A stretch of DNA of 58,055 bases, taken from Methanobacteriota archaeon. Lineage in GTDB: Archaea; Methanobacteriota; Methanobacteria; Methanobacteriales; Methanobacteriaceae. Made by a program: the position numbers and the translations under genes. Below are positions 51,780-58,055 of this stretch, one piece after another (the first letter of the stretch is position 1; each line of letters opens with the position of its first letter). The notes beneath the pieces were generated by a model. That model searched no databases and was not told the DNA's origin. It saw only the letters and a program-made list of their open reading frames with translations. The stretch spans positions 1 through 58,055 of the forward strand of contig JAEYPF010000006.1 in NCBI GenBank assembly GCA_023411115.1, read 5' to 3'.

Positions 51780-54302
51780 ATGATAATTTTACGGCGAAAT
51801 AAGAAAATTGTGGAGTTATTTCCCATTGGAAGCTCAAAAGAAGCATTAAATTCAAGGAGAAAACCTCTTTTTTATGGTTATTTAAAGCTTAAACAAATTA
51901 ACAATCAAATCAGGCCTTACAAGTTTATAGTAAAAAAAGGTGATAAAGAGTCTCTCTTCCCTCCAAGTGAAGCATTGAAGATTTTAAAAAAGCAGAACGT
52001 TTATTTAATTGGTGAAGATGAAGAAATAGAAGAAATGCTTAATTCTCTTAATATTGAATTTAAAAAAACACGGATCTGCAAACACTGCACATTAGAAGGT
52101 TATATAACAGTTATTAAGCGTGAATCATCTTATCTGCATCATAAGGATTATATATGTAGATTATGCGCTGAAGAAGAAATTAAACGTGAATTAAAATATA
52201 ATGGAATTGATTTAAGCGTATTTAATAATTTTAAAAGAATGCTGGATAAAACTGGTGATCTTGATAAAGTTTTAAGCGTTTTTAACCCTAAATTTAACCC
52301 TGTAAAGAATCCAGATTTGACTCTCTTTGATAAAATTATACCTGGGGAGGATAACACTCCAAAAATGAAAATAGACGATGTTAAAATCCCTGATGAACTT
52401 AAAAAGATATTAAAACACCATGGTAAGTACTTGTTACCTGTACAATCATTGGCTTTACAGAATGGACTTCTTAATGGAGAAAATTTACTTGTAGTTTCGG
52501 CAACTGCAAGTGGAAAAACTTTAATTGGCGAGATCGCAGGTGTACCCAATACAATGAATGGTAAAAAATTCATATTTTTAACACCACTTGTGGCACTTGC
52601 AAATCAAAAATACAGGGATTTTAAGAAAAAATACTCTAAATTAGGGTTAAAAGTTGCAATAAAAGTTGGTATGAGTAGAATAAAAGCAAAAGAGGAGCTT
52701 ACACTCCCTGATGATGATATTAAAAATGCAGATATAGTAGTTGGAACCTACGAAGGACTTGATTTCCTGCTGCGCTCTGGAAAATCAGAAGATTTTGGGG
52801 AACTTGGTACCGTTGTAATCGATGAAATACACATGCTTGATGATGAAGACAGAGGTCCACGACTGAATGGACTTATAAATCGATTAAAATCCCTTTTTAA
52901 AGATATACAGATCATCGGGCTATCTGCAACTGTCCAAAACCCTGGAGAAATTGCAAAAGAATTTGGAATGAGGCTTGTTGAATATGATAAGCGTCCTGTC
53001 CCACTAGAAAGGCATTTGATATTTGCAAAATCTGAATATGAAAAAACTGATATAATGACTAAACTTGCAAGGGCAGAATATAAAAACATCTCTAAAAAAG
53101 GATTCCATGGCCAGACTATTATATTTACAAATTCCCGTAGAAAAACTCATTCTATTGCAGATCATTTAACAAAAAGAAATATAAAGGCAGCAGCATACCA
53201 TGCTGGACTTTCCTATGCAAAAAAGAGTAAGATAGAGAAAGAATTTGCAAATCAAAAGATTTCAACAGTGGTTACTACTGCCGCTCTTGCAGCAGGTGTA
53301 GATTTTCCGGCTTCACAGGTCATATTTGAATCTCTCATAATGGGAAATAAATGGCTTACCAATAATGAATTCTCTCAAATGCTTGGAAGGGCAGGAAGGC
53401 CTACTTATCACGATGTTGGGAAAGTTTACCTGATACCTGAGGTTGGAAGAAAATACGGTGATGAAACAGAGGATATGCAGGCTGTTAGTCTGCTTGAAAG
53501 TGATGTAGACCCTATTTATGTACAGTACTCAGAGGAAGATGTACTGGAGCAGTCTTTAGCAGATATATGCTCTGGAAGGGTGCACACGTTCAAAGAACTT
53601 ATAGATGCCTATAAAAATCGAGATATTCCATTAGATTTGGAAGAAGCATATAATATCCTACATGATAAGGGTCTAGTAAATGAACAGAATAATGAAATAC
53701 TCCCAACAAGATATGGAAGAGCAGTTTCGGTATCTTTCATGGATTTAAATGCTGCAGAATACATAAAAAGGAACATAAATCTGAAAACGCATGACAAAAA
53801 GAAGAAAGGATATGTTGATCCTCTAGAAATTGCGTTAAAACTTGAACCATTTGAAAATGCCTATATGTCTAACAGATTAAACAGAAGATTAGGTAAAGCG
53901 CTCAATATCAACGTATCTGCCAGATTATTCGCTGATTCCACGCTTGACATATTATCATCTGGTGAAACTGTTTCAAAACTTGATCCTAATCTTCAAGATG
54001 CACTTATAAACTTGCAAATCGATTTTATGTCCTGCAGATGTCAGGATAGGCCATTTTGCAAGTGTTTCCAGGAAGAACTTTCCAGAAAAATCCTCAAACA
54101 CAGACTGCATAAAAAAGATCCTGTTGATATCAGTAGAAAGCTTTTAAAGAATTATCAGATGCATGTATATGCAGGAGATATATTTTCATGGCTTGATGCA
54201 ATAATAAGGGCACTTGAAGCCATAAGAAGGATTGCAAAGGCCTTTAACAATGAAAGCATTGCAAAGGAATGTTCAAAACGTATAAGATCTATTGAGAATT
54301 AA
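51780..54302 (+). CDS. DEAD/DEAH-box helicase, archaeal DUF5814 (Ski2-like) family
   Basis: 840 residues. The N-terminal domain (1-135) ends in a zinc ribbon (CKHCTLEG ... CRLC). The helicase core follows: Q-like LPVQSLALQNG, Walker A VVSATASGKTLIGE, TPLVALANQKYRDF, VIDEIHML (DEIH), GLSATVQNP, then IIFTNSRRKTHSI, VVTTAALAAGVDFPA and the QMLGRAGRPTYHD motif VI. After about 590, winged-helix and helical domains are followed by a cysteine cluster (CRCQDRPFCKC). Ski2/Hel308 relatives unwind RNA or forked DNA; which applies here is unknown. Single gene, convergent with the next. Confidence 0.88.
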   Translation: MIILRRNKKIVELFPIGSSKEALNSRRKPLFYGYLKLKQINNQIRPYKFIVKKGDKESLFPPSEALKILKKQNVYLIGEDEEIEEMLNSLNIEFKKTRICKHCTLEGYITVIKRESSYLHHKDYICRLCAEEEIKRELKYNGIDLSVFNNFKRMLDKTGDLDKVLSVFNPKFNPVKNPDLTLFDKIIPGEDNTPKMKIDDVKIPDELKKILKHHGKYLLPVQSLALQNGLLNGENLLVVSATASGKTLIGEIAGVPNTMNGKKFIFLTPLVALANQKYRDFKKKYSKLGLKVAIKVGMSRIKAKEELTLPDDDIKNADIVVGTYEGLDFLLRSGKSEDFGELGTVVIDEIHMLDDEDRGPRLNGLINRLKSLFKDIQIIGLSATVQNPGEIAKEFGMRLVEYDKRPVPLERHLIFAKSEYEKTDIMTKLARAEYKNISKKGFHGQTIIFTNSRRKTHSIADHLTKRNIKAAAYHAGLSYAKKSKIEKEFANQKISTVVTTAALAAGVDFPASQVIFESLIMGNKWLTNNEFSQMLGRAGRPTYHDVGKVYLIPEVGRKYGDETEDMQAVSLLESDVDPIYVQYSEEDVLEQSLADICSGRVHTFKELIDAYKNRDIPLDLEEAYNILHDKGLVNEQNNEILPTRYGRAVSVSFMDLNAAEYIKRNINLKTHDKKKKGYVDPLEIALKLEPFENAYMSNRLNRRLGKALNINVSARLFADSTLDILSSGETVSKLDPNLQDALINLQIDFMSCRCQDRPFCKCFQEELSRKILKHRLHKKDPVDISRKLLKNYQMHVYAGDIFSWLDAIIRALEAIRRIAKAFNNESIAKECSKRIRSIEN

Positions 54303-54326
54303 AGTACTGAAATTACTAAATTTATA

Positions 54327-56024
54327 TTATAATGTTTTAGGATCAACTATATAGTAGTAATATTTCCCATCTTTAATAAGGGTAGTATTAGCAGGTTTAT
54401 TTTCCCATGCTGAACCAACTAATAACACGACTATTCTATAGTCGCCGTTGATTCCTTTTATTTTTTCCTTAATATCATCTAGTGAATTTATTCTATAAAC
54501 TTCCTTCATAGAATAGGCCAGCTCTATTTGGGAACATCCAATCTGCGAATATCCAATTATTTCTAAATCTGGTGAAAAAAGAATGTCGTTGTACTGTGTA
54601 TTTTTTTGTATGGAGTTTCCTAGTTCCTGATAATTGTTGCTGTCTGTAGAAAAGAAGTTATGGTAACCATTGTGTTCGCTTAAAACATTAAAAGAGGTAA
54701 ATGCTGCTGTAATTAAAAATACTATGAATAAAACGTAATTGAATTTTAAGCTGTGCTTTTTAAAGTTTAAAGAGATATAAAATGTATTTAGATTTTTAAA
54801 AATAAAGAATAATAAAACTGGAAAAAGTACAAAAGGGATAGTAGCTAATGGGATAGATAATTTAAGCACTGAAAATTCGTGCATAATGGTATGGTTCTTA
54901 AATATTATCATCTGTATTATGCATGGCACCAGTATGATTGCTATAAGCCCTGATATCTTTTTAACTTCATCTCTTTTAATTTTTAAAATAAAGAGTATGA
55001 TAACACACAATAAAACAGTTATTATGCTGATAACAAGCGCTAAAGTGATTATTTCACCGTATCCAGGGTACATAAATTCCTGAATCCTGGTTAAAAAGAT
55101 ATTTGTATAATCTATTCCATCTGCTGACGTACCTGTCCTAAGGAAAAATCTATCAATGGCCTGATTGAATGTGCCCAGTAGAGTTAACTGTAGGATATAT
55201 AAATAGACTGTAATTAAAGGTATTGCCCAGTAAATAAGGCTGCTCTTTAAAAAAGTCCATATGGAACCCTTAAATATTTCACCTTCAAAAATACGCTTAA
55301 TATAAACCACCATTATCACAAAGACAAAGAACCAGTCTGTTAAAATCCCATAAAACATTAAAAAATACTGAAAAATGTTTATAACCATTAATTTTTTGTC
55401 TGCAGCTGCTGGTCTGATTACTTCTAAAAAGATGAATAGAACGAAGGGTAAAATTACCGCCTGATCTGAGAAATACACATTTTGATGCCAGTATAAAGGA
55501 GCAGGCAATAATAACTCAATGAATATGGGCAAAGTAGAAAATAAAAACGAATTGACGTAATCAACCTTCAACTGTCTTAAAAAGAAGAAAATGAGTAAAG
55601 ATAGGAAAAATGCTATTAAAAAATGGTTAATTAAATTGTATTCCATTATCATCGATGGTGTTGGATCATGCCCCTGTAACTCACTGATTAAGTATATGGG
55701 GACAATTGCTCCAGGTAAATATGATGTATATGGATTTCTGCTGGACAATGTAGGGAATTCTATTGATTTTGGATTTTCTAACATTGCAAACTTCAAGTTA
55801 ACTGGACCTTCTCTATACCAGTTTTCAGTAAATTTAAGGGTTTCAGCTGTAAGGATTTGATGATCATTGCCTGTCTTGTTCCCAATCCAGTTATAGTTAA
55901 GTTGATCTCCCATCCACGGCTCTCTGATCTGTACAGTATACTGGAATACAGTTAATGTAATGGAAAATAAGAGTAAAATACAGATTAAGTATTTAAATTG
56001 CTTTGATTCAAAATTAAAGTTCAT
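54327..56024 (-). CDS. Polytopic membrane protein, GT-C-like
   Basis: 565 residues. One N-terminal helix, a large extracytoplasmic loop (about 30-125), then some ten to twelve helices and a C-terminal extracytoplasmic domain of about 110 residues (SLDDIKEKIKGINGDYRIVVLLVGSAWENK). This is the layout of GT-C glycosyltransferases using polyprenyl-phosphate sugars, and RNPYTSYLPGAIVPIY resembles the segment after their first loop. The usual acidic DxD/ExD in the first loop is not clear (WMGDQLNY may serve). Function unproven. GTGAT precedes the ATG. Confidence 0.6.
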   Translation of the reverse strand: MNFNFESKQFKYLICILLLFSITLTVFQYTVQIREPWMGDQLNYNWIGNKTGNDHQILTAETLKFTENWYREGPVNLKFAMLENPKSIEFPTLSSRNPYTSYLPGAIVPIYLISELQGHDPTPSMIMEYNLINHFLIAFFLSLLIFFFLRQLKVDYVNSFLFSTLPIFIELLLPAPLYWHQNVYFSDQAVILPFVLFIFLEVIRPAAADKKLMVINIFQYFLMFYGILTDWFFVFVIMVVYIKRIFEGEIFKGSIWTFLKSSLIYWAIPLITVYLYILQLTLLGTFNQAIDRFFLRTGTSADGIDYTNIFLTRIQEFMYPGYGEIITLALVISIITVLLCVIILFILKIKRDEVKKISGLIAIILVPCIIQMIIFKNHTIMHEFSVLKLSIPLATIPFVLFPVLLFFIFKNLNTFYISLNFKKHSLKFNYVLFIVFLITAAFTSFNVLSEHNGYHNFFSTDSNNYQELGNSIQKNTQYNDILFSPDLEIIGYSQIGCSQIELAYSMKEVYRINSLDDIKEKIKGINGDYRIVVLLVGSAWENKPANTTLIKDGKYYYYIVDPKTL

Positions 56025-56078
56025 TTTATCACAGTGATAAGTTGCAATATAATTTAAATAATTCAGATAGTCATATGA

Positions 56079-56771
56079 TTAATCAGACAGTAAGTTTTTG
56101 ATATCCTGGATTATATCATTTAAAGCTGTGTCTATGAGAGATTTACCCAATTCAATATCTATGCAAACACCTTCATCTTCAACGGTCTTTGCACCTTTAT
56201 TTATTCCTTCATCGATACTTCTTGCTTCTTTAAATCCAACCATCCCAACTTCGGGGTATGTTTTAAAATCACAGTGTTCTGGTAGTTTTGATTCATCAAC
56301 AATTTTTAAAATACTTCCCATTGAAAGCTCGCCAGTTCCGCCGTGAGGGCCTTCAATTTCTACTATCTTATTATTAAAAATGATTTTAAGTCCTAGTTCT
56401 TTTTCAATTTCTTCAATGTAATCCAGCAGAGGTACATTGCCGCCGTGTCCATTAACCAGAACAACTTTTTTGATGTTTAAACATTTTTTTGCACTTCGAA
56501 GTGTAGGAAGCAGTTGATTTTGTGCCAGCTGCTGGGCATTCATGTGAATACCGTGTTTGATGTAATCGTATTCTGTCGCTGCATACAGAATCCCTAAGAA
56601 TTTTGCACCACTTATTAAAGATGCTTGGAGGGCGAGGTGTGCAGCGATCTTAGAATCTGTGTCAATGGGAAGTGCAGCGCCATGATTTTCAAGGTGAGAT
56701 CCAACTGCAAGGACTCCAATTTCATGCACCTGTGGAGATATTACATTTCCTGATGAGTATCTAAGTTCCAT
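56079..56771 (-). CDS. arfB: FAPy deformylase, creatininase family
   Basis: 230 residues. It removes formate from the formylaminopyrimidine product of archaeal GTP cyclohydrolase III, the second step to riboflavin and F420. VGSHLENHGAALPIDTDSKIA and LVNGHGGNVPLLDYIEEIEKE carry the metal ligands of the creatinine-amidohydrolase fold, and GPHGGTGELSMGSIL follows. The ATG at 56771 is preferred over the GTG at 56780, which forms the ribosome site. The next pathway enzyme (arfC) is 21 kb away in this window. Confidence 0.92.
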   Translation of the reverse strand: MELRYSSGNVISPQVHEIGVLAVGSHLENHGAALPIDTDSKIAAHLALQASLISGAKFLGILYAATEYDYIKHGIHMNAQQLAQNQLLPTLRSAKKCLNIKKVVLVNGHGGNVPLLDYIEEIEKELGLKIIFNNKIVEIEGPHGGTGELSMGSILKIVDESKLPEHCDFKTYPEVGMVGFKEARSIDEGINKGAKTVEDEGVCIDIELGKSLIDTALNDIIQDIKNLLSD

Positions 56772-56815
56772 AATATTCACTTTTTACTTGAATTAGACTT
56801 TAATCATTATCTGGT

Positions 56816-57292
56816 TTATATAGACAAATTCCACAGTTTATCACCAATAAAATGAATAGCTTTTACAGCTTTTCCTTCATCCCCTTCCACCATTTCTGGA
56901 CCGGAAATAAGTGCTTTTCCAATTGCAAGAGGTTTTCTATGAGTTTCTTCAATAATTATAACTAGATCTCCCTTTTTAACTTCAGGATCTGCTTCTGTAA
57001 TTCCAGGGCTCATTATATCGGCACCTTTTGCAACGAATTTTACAGCACCCATATCTACTACAACATACTTTTCTGTAATATCCAGCTTTAAAGCTCCTTT
57101 TAACGTTGGAAAGTATGTATCTTCAATGCTCATGACTAATGGTTGTCCATCTACCAGTATTATGTCATAAGGATCACTTTCCAGTATTTCAACTTTGCTT
57201 TTAGAATTAATTAAGGTTGAATAATTGCCCAATTGGTTTATAAGCTTTTTTAATTTCTTTTTTTGAAGGTAATACCTTTTTTTAATCTTCAA
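56816..57292 (-). CDS. PUA-domain RNA-binding protein (MCT-1-like)
   Basis: 158 residues. A basic N-terminal arm (KIKKRYYLQKKKLKKLI) and a pre-PUA part lead to a PUA domain (VVVDMGAVKFVAKGADIMSPGITEADPEVKKGDLVIII ... PLAIGKALISG). MCT-1/Tma20 relatives in eukaryotes act in translation re-initiation; archaeal forms likely bind tRNA or rRNA. The TTG start at 57292 is seven bases behind AGGTG. It is 35 bases upstream of arfB. Confidence 0.85.
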   Translation of the reverse strand: MKIKKRYYLQKKKLKKLINQLGNYSTLINSKSKVEILESDPYDIILVDGQPLVMSIEDTYFPTLKGALKLDITEKYVVVDMGAVKFVAKGADIMSPGITEADPEVKKGDLVIIIEETHRKPLAIGKALISGPEMVEGDEGKAVKAIHFIGDKLWNLSI

Positions 57293-57916
57293 TTTTTTAC
57301 ACCTATTAAACTTATATCTTATTCCTATTATAACTCTAATAATTTAATATTTTTATTTAAATAAGAAGGAATATTTTAATTTATTTAAACTTTTTACTTG
57401 AAATGTACATTTGGAAAAAAATACTATAAAATCAGGGATGTTATAATGATCTAATAATTTATTTATTATTCGTTCTTATTACCAATCATCCTCTTTTTTT
57501 AGGTTGGCTACTGAATCTGATATCAATTAATAATATAATAGATTTTGAGTTCTGATTTGATTTAATAGTAAAGCTTAAATATAAATTTGTACTTAAATCA
57601 TTTTTTAACAATGAACAGAGGAGTAGATAAATTTTTAGTCTTTTTTATGTTATAAAGAAGGGTATCTGTAATCATAATCTTTTTAAGCTTAAATACTATT
57701 AAAAACATAAAAATAGATAACATTTCTTACTACTAAATTCAGTTTTTAGTTTAGATTGGTTTCTTAATTAAAAGAAGGATTTAGTTATATTTAATGGTGA
57801 AAATAAGGTTATATTGTTGACTTATAGCTAAAGTCCATGATATACTTTATAATTGATGAAGGATACATTTAAATATAAATCGCACCAACAATGAAGTTAT
57901 AGGAAAGGTGATAATT
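57293..57916. other. Long AT-rich divergent spacer, no gene seen
   Basis: About 620 bases between the PUA gene and the Sm-like gene. I see only very short frames, no tRNA-like or stable hairpin structure. TATA-like TTTAAATATAAA (about 57868-57879) lies about 40 bases before the Sm-like gene. Confidence 0.4.
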
Positions 57917-58055
57917 GTGAGTGTACAGAAGAATGTGAATGTTTCAAGACCACTTGACGCGTTAGGTAAATCATTAAACTCCCAAGTATTAATCAAGCTT
58001 AAAGGCGGAAGAGAATTTAGAGGAGTTTTAAAAAGTTTTGACATGCACATGAACT
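57917..58055 (+). CDS. Sm-like archaeal protein (SmAP1), 5' part
   Basis: The first 46 residues are visible, starting with GTG behind AGGTGAT. SRPLDALGKSLNSQVLIKL and GGREFRGVLKSFDMHMN are the Sm1 motif of archaeal Lsm proteins, which form heptameric rings binding U-rich RNA. The gene runs off the right end; in relatives rpl37e follows. Confidence 0.92.
   Translation, partial: MSVQKNVNVSRPLDALGKSLNSQVLIKLKGGREFRGVLKSFDMHMN

Noticed and set aside
57847..58050. Leftward 67-residue frame at the right edge
   Set aside because: It is the reverse shadow of the Sm-like gene, whose SRPLDALG and GGREFRGVLKSFDMHMN motifs are clear on the plus strand.
1..58055. CRISPR arrays, tRNA/rRNA genes, intact insertion sequences or prophage
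   Set aside because: No regularly spaced repeats, no transposase or integrase reading frame, no T-loop signature and no rRNA-like stretch were found by eye.

Overview
The window reads as chromosomal DNA of a hydrogenotrophic methanogen of the order Methanobacteriales, most likely a mesophilic Methanobacterium-type species. The DNA is very AT-rich with AT-rich spacers, and Shine-Dalgarno sites are of the GGAGG / GGTGATC type. Marker genes are archaeal or methanogen-specific: mtxX (methanogenesis marker), archaeal-type pheS, rps8e, srp19, pantoate kinase, a RecJ-like GAN-type nuclease, an Sm-like protein, arfB and arfC. The small C-terminal subunit of a split family-B DNA polymerase lies next to rps8e, an arrangement known from Methanothermobacter thermautotrophicus. 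No tRNA, rRNA, CRISPR array or intact insertion sequence was seen.

Left part (1-8.2 kb), accessory and redox-rich: a truncated ATP-grasp gene fragment, an NTF2-like protein and an HhH-GPD DNA glycosylase. Next is a leftward operon with a TetR regulator, a membrane-anchored flavodoxin, a CCG-domain Fe-S protein and an iron-sulfur flavoprotein. It faces a DUF302 gene across a region with palindromic operators. A MarR regulator, a QueG-like Fe-S protein with an overlapping palindromic operator, and a NERD-domain membrane protein follow.

Core part (8.5-28.8 kb): hemB, a CitG-like triphosphoribosyltransferase and pheS; a SemiSWEET transporter, an AAA ATPase and a HAD phosphatase; polB2 and rps8e opposite hypE. 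Then come an RDD protein, a histidine kinase / receiver / receiver-kinase operon, a PepSY protein behind a hairpin-rich leader, cbiC, hemL, and mtxX-uppS-tatD.

Accessory island (28.4-34.6 kb): small orphan genes, degraded gene remnants, a pair of 64-bp direct repeats around a CDF-like transporter, two blocks of strongly structured intergenic sequence (31.1 kb and 34.0 kb), and a PAS histidine kinase plus receiver. This is the part with most unexplained structure.

Right part (34.6-58 kb), mostly housekeeping: arfC, gdpD, a PHP phosphoesterase that seems to start at an AUU codon, pantoate kinase, a phosphodiesterase/wHTH/RecJ-like group, and the leftward series purC-purS-purQ-cobA-hemD-srp19. 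Then glmS (behind a duplicated promoter-like segment), a second QueG-like protein, a receiver protein, a BASS transporter, a DUF5814-type helicase, a GT-C-like membrane protein, arfB, a PUA protein, and the start of an Sm-like gene at the right edge.

Several pathways recur: tetrapyrroles for F430, corrinoid and siroheme (hemB, hemL, hemD, cobA, cbiC), flavin/F420 (arfB, arfC), purines (purC, purS, purQ), CoA (pantoate kinase), and signal transduction through single-domain receivers that carry no recognised DNA-binding output.
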